DNA of 64,000 bases from positions 53,475,501-53,539,500 of the forward strand of contig CM074862.1 of the NCBI GenBank assembly GCA_037501455.1. The letters run 5' to 3'. The notes beneath the pieces are model-generated. The model was not told where the DNA came from, did no database searches, and worked only from the letters and a program-made list of their open reading frames with translations. Positions within the stretch are counted from its first letter, which is position 1. Each line of letters begins with the position of its first letter. Below, piece by piece: positions 10,160-22,164 of the stretch. This DNA comes from Lantana camara. Lineage: Eukaryota; Streptophyta; Magnoliopsida; Lamiales; Verbenaceae. The position numbers were made by a program, and so were the translations under genes.

Positions 10160-12275
10160 CTTCGTGATCTCTAAACAATTTGGGATAGTGCTTTTGCATC
10201 TTTTCCTCAGTTTCCCAAGTAACCTCCTCAGTACCGTTCCTTTTCCATAAGACCTTAACCAATGGAATCTTTTTATTTCTTAATTCTTGGAACTTCTTAT
10301 CCAGGATCTTAACCGCTTTCAACTCGTAGGTTAGATTAGGTTCTAACGGAACTTCCTCTACTGGCACCACCTGTGTCTCATCGGCAAAGTATTTGCGAAG
10401 TTGGGATACATGAAATACATTATGGATTCCTGTTAAGCTTGCTGGTAGATCTAGGCGATACGCTGTTGGACCCACACGTTCTAGTATCTCAAAAGGTCCT
10501 ATGTATCTAGGGTTCAATTTTCCACCTTTTCCAATCCTTGTGAACCCTTTCCTTGGCGATGCTTTCAAAAACACTTTCTCACCCACATCGAACTCTAAAT
10601 CCCTTCTTCTGTTGTCGGCATAGCTCTTCTGTCTGTCCTGGGCGGCTTTCATTCTTTGCCTGATTATCTTAATCTTTTCTGTAGCCCTTTCAATCCATTC
10701 GAGTACTTTGGCCCTGGGAGTTCCCCTAGAGGTATCCCTTGTCTCATCCATATCCCAATATAATGGAGATCTGCATTTTCTCCCATACAAGGCTTCATAT
10801 GGAGCTGCTTGAATTGAAGCCTGATAACTGTTATTGTATGCAAACTCCACGAGGGGTAAACAATCTTTCCAACTGTCTGAAAAATCCAAAGCACACGCTC
10901 TTAACATATCCTCCAGATATTTAATCAATCTTTCTGACTGTCCGTCTGTCTGCGGGTGCGCCGCTGTGCTGAAATGCAACTTGGTTCCCATCAAGCTTTG
11001 AACATTTTGCCAAAGTTGGGACGTAAACTTTGGGTCTCTGTCAGACACTATACTCACCGACACTCCATGTAATCTCACAATTTCTTCTTGATACAGTTTT
11101 GCTAAGGATTTAACTTTATCCTTAGTCTTGACCGGTAGGAAGTGTGCTGATTTTTTCAATCTGTCAACTATGACCCATATACTGTCTTGTCCTCCCTTAA
11201 CTTTAGGTAAACCGGTAACAAAATCCATGGTTATTTGCTCCAACTTCCATGTAGGAATTGGTAGTGGTTGTAACTTTCCTGCTGGCTTTTGGTGTTCGGC
11301 TTTAACCTTTTGGCAAGTTAAGCATTTCTTGACATATTCAGCAATGTCTCTCTTCATTCCGTTCCACCAAAACTGCTTCTTGAGATCTTGGTACATCTTT
11401 GTTCCTCCAGGGTGTACTGTATAACGTGTCTTATGTGCTTCATCAAGTATTTCCTTTCGGATAGCTGAAGGCACACAAACTCTGCTCTTATATCTCAAGA
11501 TTCCATCTTCACCCTTACTGAATTTTGTCTCATCATCCTTCTCCTTGGAATTGAGACACTTCTTAATCCATCCGTCTATAGCTTGTGTCTTTATCAACCG
11601 ATCCTTCAGTGGTGATGAAATTATTAGATTTGCCAACTTAGCTCTAGGAATCACTTGAGCTGGTCTTCTTTCACACTCTATTGGGTGTCCTTCGACATGC
11701 GCTATACTAGCCTTTCGACTCAATGCATCAGCCACCACGTTAGCCTTTCTAGGATGGTATTGAATTGTACAATCATAGTCTTCCAGAAATTCCATCCACC
11801 TTCTCTGTCTCATGTTTAGCTCCTTTTGAGTGAACAAGTACCGCAAACTTTTATGGTCCGTGAACACTTCAAAGGTTACCCCATACAAGTAATGTCTCCA
11901 TTTTGCGAGGGCAAAGACGATCGCTGCTAGCTCCAAATCATGGGTGGGGTAGTTGACTTCATGTGGTTTAAGCTTTCTTGATGCATATGCTATCACCTTT
12001 CCATGCTGCATCAGAACGCATCCTAACCCTTCTTTCGAAGCATCGGTATAAACGGTGTAACCTTCCTTCCCTTCTGGTAATGTTAGTACAGGTGCGGTAG
12101 TTAATCTTTTCTTTAATTCCTGAAAACTCTGTTCGCATTTCTCTGTCCATTCGAACTTTCCTTCCTTCTTGGTTAATTGAGTAAGTGGTGCTGCTATCTT
12201 TGAAAAATCCTGTACGAATCTTCGATAGTATCCTGCGAGTCCCAAAAAGCTTCTTACCTCCTTGGTTGTTGCTAA
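10134..12275 (-). pseudogene. pol: B1 pol 3' part: RT end, RNase H, integrase, chromodomain
   Basis: About 710 codons are open. Counting from the Gly-Leu-Ala-Gly-Tyr segment, RNase H shows YTDAS (Asp about 68), Glu about 105, TDHKS (Asp about 130) and ADALSR (Asp about 173). Integrase shows His271, His278, Cys308 and Cys311 of the zinc domain. The catalytic triad is MDFV (Asp about 341), SDRD (Asp about 402) and GQSE (Glu about 438). A chromodomain lies at about residues 620-680, which places the element among chromoviruses. This module would copy and integrate the element's cDNA in virus-like particles. The frame is intact, but a frameshift (about 12272-12290) separates it from the RT upstream, so it cannot be made as one polyprotein. 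Positions 12276-12295 are the shifted junction. Confidence 0.88.
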
Positions 12276-12295
12276 TCTAAAATCGTTTCAATTTT

Positions 12296-13231
12296 CTAGG
12301 GATCCACTTCGACTCCTGAACCAGATATGATATGTCCTAAAAATGAGATCTTTTCCAACCAAAACTCACATTTGCTGAATTTTGCATAAAGATTGTGATC
12401 CAGCAAAGTGCTCAACACTAACCGAAGATGTTTGGCATGATCTTCTGGTGTCTTGGAAAAGACCAAAATGTCATCAATAAAGATCACCACGAACTTATCA
12501 AGAAACGGCCGAAAAATCCGACGCATCATATCCATAAATGTAGCTGGGGCATTTGTTAGCTCAAAGGGCATTACTACGAACTCAAAATGCCCGTAACGAC
12601 TATTGAAAGCTGTCTTGGGAATATCCTCATTTCTAATTTTCAATTGATAGTACCCTTGCCTCAAATCTAGCTTGGAGTATATTTGAGATCCTTGAAGTAC
12701 ATCGAATAACTCCTCGATGTGAGGAAGAGGGTACTTATTCTTCACCGTCATCCTGTTAAGTTCTCGATAGTCGATGCAAAGTCGTAATGACCCATCTTTC
12801 TTCTTAACAAATAACACAGGTGCTCCCCAAGGGGAAGTACTAGGGCGGATATATCCTGCCTCTAGTAATTCATCAAGTTGTTTCCTTAACTCCTGAAGTT
12901 CAGCCGGTGCCATCCGGTAGGGTGCCTTAGAGTATGGCTCGGCTCCTGGAACTGTCTCAATCACAAACTCTAGTTCACGGTCTGGTGGTAAGGTGTTTAG
13001 GTGTTCAGGAAACACTTCTGGGAACTCGTTGACAACCTCCACTTCTTCTATTTTACTCTGATCCTTTGGTCTATTTAAGAGGTAAGCAACGAATCCTGTA
13101 GCTCCCTTCTGAATCATTCTTTTTGCTTCCATTGCCGAAATCATTGGTGTTTGTCTTCCTTGTCCATCTGATGTCTGACTTTCATCCTTCCTTAAGATAA
13201 CTTCCTTCTTAAAACAATCCAGCTTGACTCC
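12296..13231 (-). pseudogene. pol: B1 pol: reverse transcriptase with shared defects
   Basis: The frame runs open from the stop after protease through RT. From the Met at 13144 there are 282 residues. Key motifs are YRMAPAE (75-82), the [15 protein letters not shown] finger region, [10 protein letters not shown] with catalytic Asp160, and FIDDIL with Asp224 and Asp225. A normally conserved Gly in the MPFGLTNAP motif is Glu here. The frame ends in TAG right after VDP. The next bases (KIE..) continue the family sequence, so this stop is a lesion, and a frameshift follows within about 25 nt. B2 shares the Glu, the stop and the frameshift. Confidence 0.88.
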
Positions 13232-13606
13232 TTACTTATGAAGCCAATTCATTCCCAAAATAATCCCATACTTTGTCATTGGTAGTGCAACAAGATCCAA
13301 GGGATAAAACTGACCATTGATTCTAATAGGGCAGCATTTATATACTTGATCCGTTTTAAGGCAAGTTCCTAAAGGAGAACTTACTTCAAAAAGATATGGC
13401 AATTGCTCAAGTGGAAATTGTAAACGCGCACATAATTTGGATGCAATGAATGAATGCGTGGCACCAGGGTCATACAGGACCTTAACTGGCGTGTCAAGAA
13501 CATTTACCGTACCTTCCACAACAGCCGTAGGATCTGGCTCGTCGCATCCATCCAGAGCATAAGCCCTTCCTCTGACCATTGGCTTGTTTGCATTTCCCGC
13601 CACCGC
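13232..13606 (-). pseudogene. pol: B1 aspartic protease domain
   Basis: About 124 codons lie in the same frame as gag upstream and RT downstream, separated from each by a TAA. It carries RAYALDG..., VVEGTVNV, the active-site segment DPGATHSFI, and a GMNWL ending typical of Ty3/gypsy proteases. It would process Gag-Pol. The active site has Pro where Ser/Thr is usual (Asp-Pro-Gly). Some plant elements show this, so it need not be inactive. The TAA at 13232-13234 replaces what should be a sense codon, because in-frame homology continues beyond it. Confidence 0.82.
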
Positions 13607-14587
13607 TTAACCTTTGCCTTGATACCCTTGCCGTCCTGGCCTACCTTTTGCTTTTGGACAATTCCCGAGCTTGTGGTCAGGACTTCCACAATAGAAGCAC
13701 TGGCCAGTTTTCTTTCTACAGGTTGCTTCGGTATGCCCTGGCCTATGGCAGAATTCACATTCGATCTCGTTCTGAGGGGAAAGTGGTGCTTGCGGGGGTG
13801 CCATCATTGGTCTCTTTCCTGATCTAAAATTTAACTGATTGGCTGAGCGTTTGAATCCCTGTGGTGGTTTCGATTGATATGGCTTCGCATGGTTGGCGGT
13901 CATCCTGATCTCTCTATGGGCTGCTTCAGTACTCAGAGCAGTTTCAACTGCCTGAGTGTATCCTTCAAGATTCAGAGGTGCCAAAGCCCATCGTCATTCT
14001 GACTTGAGTCCATTGATGAAGCGTTTGGTCTTCCTACGCTCATCGTACAGAATATGCGGTGCATATTGTATCAGTCTCACAAACTTGGCCTCGTACTCTG
14101 CCACAGATAGTGTTCCTTGGGTAAGATTCATAAACTCGGATTCCCGGGCATCCCGAGCGACTTGCGGAATAAACTTGTCCTCAAATGCTCTTACAAACTC
14201 AGTCCAGCCGTACCTTATCCCATTTTCAATCCACACATTCTTCGTGTGATTCCACCAATTCAGCGCTGCTCCTTCCAGGAGGAAGGTCGCAAATTGAACT
14301 CGCTCTCTATCCTCCGGAAAGATGTTCATGGCTTCGAAGATCTTCACTAAGCTTGCAATCCAGTTTTCAGCTTTAAGATCATTGGGCTCTCCGAAGAACT
14401 TCTGGGGGTTCATTCGGAGAAACTTTTCAAGTGTCTTTTCATTAACTGAGTTGTAAGCCCGAGCAAATTGCCTCAAAGTCTCCCCAATTTCTGGTTGTTC
14501 TTGTGGTATCGGTGGAGGACGGGGAAATTCCTCAGGTGGTGGCGGTGGCGGTGGAATGCGTTCACGTGGAGATCTTCTCGGGGGCAT
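13607..14587 (-). pseudogene. gag: B1 gag, interrupted by one nonsense codon
   Basis: Gag starts with MPPRRSPRER and a proline-rich stretch. A capsid-like retrotransposon gag core follows (AENWI, LLEGAALNWW, WTEFVRAFEDKF and YEAKFVRLIQYAPH segments). Two CX2CX4HX4C zinc knuckles lie near the C-terminus (CEFCHRPGH... and CFYCGSPDH...). It forms the particle shell and binds RNA. A TGA at 13994-13996 interrupts it where B2 has a Leu codon. The frame ends with TAA at 13607-13609, and the protease follows in the same frame without any shift. Confidence 0.9.
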
Positions 14588-15210
14588 ATTGTCACTGTAT
14601 TCATAATATCACCCCAAACAGATATAATGCATGGCGATAAGAATGGTCCATATACTCAATGTTCCACATCAGTAAATAACAATCAATCATCAAAGTCACG
14701 TAGTCATCAATTCAAAGTGTCCCAATTTAATCCATTAAGCAATCATTATTCACAAGTAACAAAAAACAGTCATATATATAGATGCACAAAATGAAATGGT
14801 ATGATCCATGCACGGCCCTAATGGTATCTTGAAGCATTTCTAAAACTGATGACATGATAGATATAGAGAATGGTAACATGCAATGACATGAGTAAAGCCG
14901 CAAAAGATGATGTCATATATGCAAAATTTGGAAAAGCTTTTATACAAAGGCTATATCTGACCAAAAAGACAAAAAGGGGGAGGACCCGACGCTAAGTCGA
15001 GTTGCTCCCGTACAGCCTAAGCTCTCCAAAACATCATCTGTCAACTGTCATAATCTGCCAAAAGCGGGGATCTCTGGGGTATATATAATCCCCTCTGCGC
15101 CTGTCGGAAGTCACCATATCTGTCATAATATGCTGCATACCTGCTGAGTATATATATGCTACTGCTATCTGCCTCTATATACAAGTCCCAACGGTCCGGA
15201 CTCAGCTCCT
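14588..15210 (-). other. Non-coding spacer between upstream ORF and gag (B1)
   Basis: About 620 bp without a convincing ORF separates the upstream ORF stop from the gag ATG. It is well conserved with the B2 spacer (23521-24153). A sense-strand acceptor site here could join an upstream leader to gag, but I cannot pick one with confidence. Confidence 0.5.
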
Positions 15211-15843
15211 CTACTGCTGGCTATGACTGGCTCCATCGCTATCATCAGATACAGCAACGAAATCTCCCTGCCGTGCTGGAGATGGGCTCTCCTCCTCAGA
15301 TGATCCCTCTGTCTCCTGATCCTCTCCTGCATGTGTGTCCATAGGGTCCCCTGGAGCAGCTGGCTCACCGTGTACTGGTCCCTCGTACTCCAAAGCTGCC
15401 TGCTCATCGGTGAGGTAGAAAGTCTCACAAAGTCGGGCCCTAATCCGGCTCTGATAACGATGGTGCATCTCTATAGCAAAATCCCTACCAGTAGTCATAT
15501 ATGCTAAGTCTTCCTCTAACTGTGCAATACGGGATGCCTGCTGGGCTCTAGCCTGGCGTTCCTCTGTCAATCGAGCCTCCAGCCGAACCTCTCTCAATCT
15601 CAAGCTATCCTGTAGGTATTCATCCCGTTCAGTTTCCAGCTGATGAACGACCCTATTGGGGTACGAATACCCCGGGTGTCCCCTCTCCTGCGCTCGCTGC
15701 CATGTATAGTAACGGGCCCTACCTCGGCGAACTACTGCTACTGTACGAGGGGGCTCAAGCTCCTCAAAATATGCCTCATCCTACTCTCGCTGACTCAGGC
15801 TGTCCATAACTATAGTGAAAGCACGCAGACTCGCACTGTCCAT
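15211..15843 (-). pseudogene. B1 upstream coiled-coil ORF (between PBS and gag), broken
   Basis: This is the B1 copy of the extra ORF seen intact in B2 (24154-24864). The ATG at 15843-15841 (MDSASLRAF) opens the frame. A TAG at 15781-15783, where B2 has Gln, stops it after 20 codons; the frame then stays open to the natural stop at 15211. Relative to B2 it lacks 78 bp (26 codons, B2 residues 91-116) bounded by the 7-mer GCCTCCA. The gap is in frame. The C-terminal acidic Ser/Glu-rich tail is preserved. Confidence 0.75.
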
Positions 15844-15951
15844 AACTACAGAGTAAGCACAGATATGAATACCAAGATGTAGAGTAAGTAAACTCAAAAC
15901 ATCCTCTATGCTTCGAGCTCCCAGGTTAAGTCTCTTCTTACTCAACCTAAG

Positions 15952-15963
15952 GCTCTGATACCA
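15952..15963 (-). other. Primer-binding site of B1 (tRNA-iMet)
   Basis: The sense strand reads TGGTATCAGAGC, complementary to the 3' end of plant initiator tRNA-Met. It lies 7 nt inside the 5' LTR edge at 15971. Confidence 0.9.
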
Positions 15964-15970
15964 CCTTAGC

Positions 15971-18900
15971 TGTAGCGCCCCAATACCACAACCCCGCAAC
16001 GTTGTATCACCCAAGTAACTAGGAAGCTTTATTACTCGAGAGATACTTCGGCGAACGGACAAAACATAACAAACATCAGAGTAACCAGTGTTGCCAACGC
16101 AGCGGAATTTCAGAATAATTTTAAACTTTTGAAAACATGAATGCAACGCAGTAGTATATGCATAACCACAGAAACAAGTAGCCACAATATTAACATAAAA
16201 CCTTAGTCCAATAGCAAAATAAAGGAACATAATAAAAACGGAGTCCAAGTAATTCAGGTCGTAACCTGAATAAGTTCTCATAGTAAAACATGCAACGTAA
16301 AGGTAGAGGTAACCACGACTATGCAGGACAAAGGAAAAGTAACTAGCAATCCTGACTTAACAAAAGACCTCCTATAGCTTCAAGATACCTCTAGGAAGCG
16401 CCGGGCTGCCTACCTGAAACCATGAGGTCAGAAAACAGGGAAGAGGTATTAGTCAAAAGGGACTAAGTGAGGTAATTTGCAGTAAGAAAGAGTAATTGGA
16501 CTTGAAGGGTTTTGAAAGACTTTCTTAGCGACTTTTCCTCAAACCGGAAAGAAACTCTTTTATCTTAAAACGGGATTTTTCACAAGCACACACAAGCACA
16601 CACATCAGAGGTTCTGGTTCATATATACTTTAAAACGGGAACAGGGTACGGGATATTTTCCAAAAGTATGAACCAGACTTTAAAATCAAAGTTTGCCCGC
16701 AAGCTAGGCCATATACATCCTTTACTCCTCAAAACATTTACAAAGTTGGTATCGAGATCCGTTAGGACCCCGACACCCATAATCACATGCACCACCCCTT
16801 CTCCCCTTATTGTCGCGCCCAGGGAGCTACCCCGCGGTGATATGCAAAACAGGAGGAATTTACCACCTCTCCCGACCTTCGATGTGGAGTAACCAACATC
16901 CGATTAAACCATCATCAAGGTCATTACGGCGGCTAGTATCATAGTAGCCATTGGCGCACGCCTCCCGGTCTACTACTAACCATATCGCCAGGGCCCAACA
17001 CAACAAAGTTTCCAAAGCTTGTTTTTAGAATAACAAAGGTGCATAAGCACACAGAGTTCAGATGACTGAACCTTTAATCAAAGCAGTATAACAGTGAACA
17101 GAACGTATATCAGAGATCATTGACTTTAAACTCGAAGCATTGTCCCAAACGGGAAAACGTTAACTTGAAAGATAGGAATCTTTGCACCCGAAGGCGTTGA
17201 TTTTCAAATCATTTGAAAACGAAGGAATATTCATGGTTCCAGTTGAAATAGTTTAAACCTCACCTATTTATTTAGATAAGCTGATAGTTGGTAGAAGACA
17301 GCGTTCACACAGTACCCTGCGGATCCCAGAACTCGGTATTATCTCCTGTAAGTGACAGACTACTATGAGCTTAAGGGTCTGAGTCCCACACATGATTAAT
17401 GATGCATGATTGAGTGCCGGTAGTCAAGTATTGAAGTGTAAGATTGAAAAGAATACGACACATTTAAACAAGGGATAATCTTTCCCGAAGAAAGAATTCG
17501 GGCAAACGATTAGTCTCATTAGAAAGCTCGTATCAAAAGCTTAGGGGTATGTTCTTAGGGTCTTAGAACAACCCCAATGTGAACTTTGAAATCTACTTTG
17601 ATCCCTTGTTTTTGAGAATTTTCGAAAAAGGCTTTGATCGTTGAATTCGTCTCTTTGAAATTATCAATTAGGTTAAAAGTCAAAATTCTTGGTCAAGGTC
17701 AAAGTCAAAGTCAAAGGTCAAGGGTCAAAGGTCAAAGGTTACTATTCAAGTATACGGTATATATACTGTATGTATACTGTACTTATACTGTATGTATACG
17801 TGTATTTATATAGTATGTATACGGTATTTATACTATATGTATACGGTATTTATACGGGGATACCTACCGTATTTATACAGTATTTATACAAGGTACATAC
17901 AGTATTTATACAAGAATACATGCCGTATTTATACTAGAATACATACGGTATTTATACAAAAGTACATACGTATTTATTAGGAAAATACACATAGTATTTA
18001 TACGAAAGTATACACGTATTTATACGTATTGGAATCAAATACGTATACGTTTATTATACATGTATACCATAACATATATCAATTGGTCAAGTATAATTAT
18101 ATGTAACAATTAATTAAACATGTAACATTTAAAACTATAGGTTATACTTTAATTATGTAACATTAAATAACATGTAACATTTAATTAAATCATGAAATAA
18201 ATTAAATTACTTAAGTATGATCATAAAATAATTAAAATGTAACATATAACATGCTAGCATAATTGTCAGATAATTAATTTGTCACAAAATTAAATGATGT
18301 AACACATTTCATAATAAACTATACTATAAGAAATATAATTCATAATTCATGAATAATTAAAGCATAAATTAAATCACATAATTCATGCACAAAATAAAAC
18401 ATAAATTAAATCCTAAACCTAGCATAATTAATAAATAAATTAAAACATAAAATAAAACACAAATTAAAACATAAATTAAACTAATTAAAACATAAAAAAA
18501 ATAAGAAAACTAACCTTAACAGGGGGGAGGAGTTCGGCCACTAGGGGGAGAGGAAGTGAATGGAGTGAGCACAAAATGAGACCCCAACACACTTATTTAT
18601 AGTTGTTGGGAAGGACCAAAGTGCAAATAATATTTGTTTTAGGGACTTAAGGTGGGGTACTTTATGAAATTTCCAAAAATAGGTTTCCTTCTTTACATAA
18701 TTGTCACAGCAGGGGTATTCTGGTAATTTCACCTTTCTCCTGCGTATTTTTGAAGTTATAAAAGTGTCCAAGAGCTAGGAAATAAAATTAGCTTCGAAAC
18801 GGTTACTCACGGGTCGAAATCGGACGTACGGTTTAAAAGTTATAAGCTTCGGATGATTTGATTTTCTTGAATTTCGAAAATTAATTAAATTATGAAATAA

Positions 18901-19317
18901 ATACTAGGATAAGATTTGAAGATCCGAAAGGCTTTCCAAAAATGTAGAGAAATTCGAGGAACGTTATGGTGATGATCTCAAGGGCTAAATCATTCTAACA
19001 AAGGAAATATTTCTTACCGACGGGAATTCTTATTTGAAAATAAATTCTTAAATTGCTCTGGACACATAAACGAAACCTCAAAGCATTGAAAAGAGAGTTG
19101 AAAAATTCCAAGAAAGTAGGTATAGGTTCTTTGAGGTCTCTTAAATAAAACGGTATAGTGCTGGTTCGGAAATAAGTAGTGCTTATAGGGTTTAAAGGTA
19201 GTTTCCATGTAGGGATGCATGATATGATTTATTTAAAATACGGATCAAGTTCTATAAACACCCTTACGTCGCCCTTAGTTTACCTTTATTGATCCGGTCC
19301 CGAACCGGGCTGTCACA
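15971..19317 (-). repeat. Middle LTR shared by B1 (as 5' LTR) and B2 (as 3' LTR)
   Basis: It starts CGCTACA-side at 15971 next to the B1 PBS and ends at 19317 next to the B2 PPT. It is 3347 bp, slightly shorter than its partners because about 60 bp including the poly-C tract is missing near 19206. It carries eight TTGAC units (about 17681-17740) and the GTAT-NN-ATAC array (about 17750-18060). It shares several variants with the right LTR, such as the duplicated ACAAGCACAC unit and TTGAATTCGTC, that the left LTR lacks. Confidence 0.9.
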
Positions 19318-19354
19318 ATCTCCCCTCCTTAAGAAGAATCTATCCTCAGATTCT
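19318..19354 (-). other. Polypurine tract and pre-PPT hairpin of B2
   Basis: The purine tract (sense AAGGAGGGGAGAT) abuts the middle LTR. The stem at 19335-19354 has arms AGAATCT and AGATTCT with loop ATCCTC. The arms are unchanged from B1; the only difference is in the loop. Confidence 0.8.
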
Positions 19355-20738
19355 CTTCGTGATCTCTAAACAATTTGGGATAGTGCTTTTGCATCTTTTC
19401 CTCAGTTTCCCAAGTAACCTCCTCAGTACCGTTCCTTTTCCATAAGACCTTAACCAATGGAATCTTTTTATTTCTTAATTCTTGGAATTTCTTATCCAGG
19501 ATCTTAACCACTTTCAACTCGTAGGTTAGATTAGGTTCTAACGGAACTTCCTCTACTGGCACCACCTGTGTCTCATCGGCAAAGTATTTGCGAAGTTGAG
19601 ATACATGAAATACATTATGGATTCCTGTTAAGCTTGCTGGTAGATCTAGGCGATACGCTGTTGGACCCACACGTTCTAGTATCTCAAAAGGTCCTATGTA
19701 TCTAGGGTTCAATTTTCCACCTTTTCCAATCCTTGTGAACCCTTTCCTTGGCGATGCTTTCAGAAACACTTTCTCACCCACATCGAACTCTAAATCCCTT
19801 CTTGTTTTGTCGGCATAGCTCTTATGTCTGTCCTGGGCGGCTTTCATTCTTTGCCTGATTATCTTAATCTTTTCTGTAGCCCTTTCAATCCATTCGAGTA
19901 CTTTGGCCCTGGGAGTTCCCTTAGAGGTATCCCTTGTCTCATCCATATCCCAATATAATGGAGATCTGCATTTTCTCCCATACAAGGCTTCATATGGAGC
20001 TGCTTGAATTGAAGCCTGATAACTGTTATTGTATGCAAACTCCACGAGGCGTAAACAATCTTTCCAACTGTCTGAAAAATCCAAAGTACACGCTCTTAAC
20101 ATATCCTCCAGATATTTAATCAATCTTTCTGACTGTCCGTCTGTCTGCGGGTGCGCCGCTGTGCTGAAATGCAACTTGGTTCCCATCAAGCTTTGAACAT
20201 TTTGCCAAAGTTGGGACGTAAACATTGGGTCTCTTTCAGACACTATACTCACCGGCACTCCATGTAATCTCACAATTTCTTCTTGATACAGTTTTGCTAA
20301 GGATTTAACTTTATCCGTAGTCTCGACCGGTAGGAAGTGTGCTGATTTTGTCAATCTGTCAACTATGACCCATATACTGTCTTATCCTCCCTTAACTTTA
20401 GGTAACCTGGTAACAAAATCCATGGTTATTTGCTCCCACTTCCATGTAAGAATTGGTAGTGGTTGTAACTTTCCTACTGGCTTTTGGTGTTCGGCTTTAA
20501 CCTTTTGGCAAGTTAAGCATTTCTTGACATATTCAGCAATGTCTCTCTTCATTCCGTTCCACCAAAACTGCTTCTTGAGATCTTGGTACATCTTTGTTCC
20601 TCCAGGGTGTACTGTATAACGTGTCTTATGTGCTTCATCAAGTATTTCCTTTCGGATAGCTGAAGGCACACAAACTCTGCTCTTATATCTCAAGATTCCA
20701 TCTTCACCTTTACTGAATTTTGTCTCGTCATCCTTCTC
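19329..20738 (-). pseudogene. pol: B2 pol 3' part: integrase and chromodomain, broken
   Basis: The integrase N-terminal HHCC region (20382-20693) and the core plus C-terminal chromodomain (19329-20381) match B1 nearly residue for residue. A TAA at 20382-20384 replaces a Gln codon in the GGQDSIW segment just before the core. At the upstream end the RNase H C-terminus and the linker to integrase are gone. A 262-bp deletion relative to B1 joins two copies of the 7-mer CCTTCTC at 20732-20738 and shifts the frame. It cannot encode a working enzyme. Confidence 0.88.
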
Positions 20739-21228
20739 TGTCTCATGTTTAGCTCCTTTTGAGTGAACAAGTACCGCAAACTTTTATGGTCCGTGAACAC
20801 TTCAAAGGTTACCCCATACAAGTAATGTCTCCATTTTGCGAGGGCAAAGACGATCGCTGCTAGCTCCAAATCATGGGTAGGGTAGTTGACTTCATGTGGT
20901 TTAAGCTTTCTTGATGCATATGCTATCACCTTTCCATGCTGCATCAGAACGCATCCTAACCCTTCTTTCGAAGCATCGGTATAAACGGTGTAACCTTCCT
21001 TCCCTTCTGGTAATGTTAGTACAGGTGCGGTAGTTAATCTTTTCTTTAATTCCTGAAAACTCTGTTCGCATTTCTCTGTCCATTCGAACTTTCCTTCCTT
21101 CTTGGTTAATTGAGTAAGTGGTGCTGCTATCTTTGAAAAATCCTGTATGAATCTTCGATAGTATCCTGCGAGTCCCAAAAAGCTTCTTACCTCCTTGGTT
21201 GTTGCCAATCTAAAATCGTTTCAATTTT
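20739..21228 (-). pseudogene. pol: B2 pol: RT end and truncated RNase H
   Basis: The frame reads [19 protein letters not shown], the RT connection, then RNase H up to [13 protein letters not shown]. It runs into unrelated frame at the 262-bp deletion junction. The first three RNase H acidic residues are present (YTDAS, LELAA, TDHKS) but the last (ADALSR) is deleted. The same frameshift that separates this part from RT in B1 is present at about 21205-21225. Confidence 0.85.
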
Positions 21229-22164
21229 CTAGGGATCCACTTCGACTCCTGAACCAGATATGATATGTCCTAAAAATGAGATCTTTTCCAACCAAAACTC
21301 ACATTTGCTGAATTTTGCATAAAGATTGTGATCCAGCAAAGTGCTCAACACTAACCGAAGATGTTTGGCATGATCTTCTGGTGTCTTGGAAAAGACCAAA
21401 ATGTCATCAATAAAGATCACCACGAACTTATCAAGAAACGGCCGAAAAATCCGACGCATCATATCCATAAATGTAGCTGGGGCATTTGTTAGCTCAAAGG
21501 GCATTACTACGAACTCAAAATGCCCGTAACGACTATTGAAAGTTGTCTTGGGAATATCCTCATTTCTAATTTTCAATTGATAGTACCCTTGCCTCAAATC
21601 TAGCTTGGAGTATATTTGAGATCCTTGAAGTACATCGAATAACTCCTCGATGTGAGGAAGAGGGTACTTATTCTTCACCGTCATCCTGTTAAGTTCTCGA
21701 TAGTCGATGCAAAGTCGTAATGACCCATCTTTCTTCTTAACAAATAACACAGGTGCTCCCCAAGGGGAAGTACTAGGGCGGATATATCCTGCCTCTAGTA
21801 ATTCATCAAGTTGTTTCCTCAACTCCTGAAGTTCAGCCGGTGCCATCCGGTAGGGTGCCTTAGAGTATGGCTCGGCTCCTGGAACTGTCTCAATCACAAA
21901 CTCTAGTTCACGGTCTGGTGGTAAGGTGTTTAGGTGTTCAGGAAACACTTCTGGGAACTCGTTGACAACCTCCACTTCTTCTATTTTACTCTGATCCTTT
22001 GGTCTATTTAAGAGGTAAGCAACGAATCCTGTAGCTCCCTTCTGAATCATTCTTTTTGCTTCCATTGCCGAAATCATTGGTGTTTGTCTTCCTTGTCCAT
22101 CTGATGTCTGACTTTCATCCTTCCTTAAGATAACTTCCTTCTTAAAACAATCCAGCTTGACTCC
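21229..22164 (-). pseudogene. pol: B2 pol: reverse transcriptase with the same defects as B1
   Basis: The Met at 22077 opens 282 residues with catalytic [10 protein letters not shown] and FIDDIL. Only about one residue change from B1 is obvious (Ala to Thr at about residue 179). The Glu in MPFELTNAP, the TAG after VDP and the following frameshift are identical to B1. These lesions therefore predate the split of the two copies. Confidence 0.88.

Noticed and set aside
15952..15963. tRNA gene at the GCTCTGATACCA motifs.
   Set aside because: Only the 12-18 nt complementary to the tRNA 3' end are present; no cloverleaf surrounds them. These are primer-binding sites.
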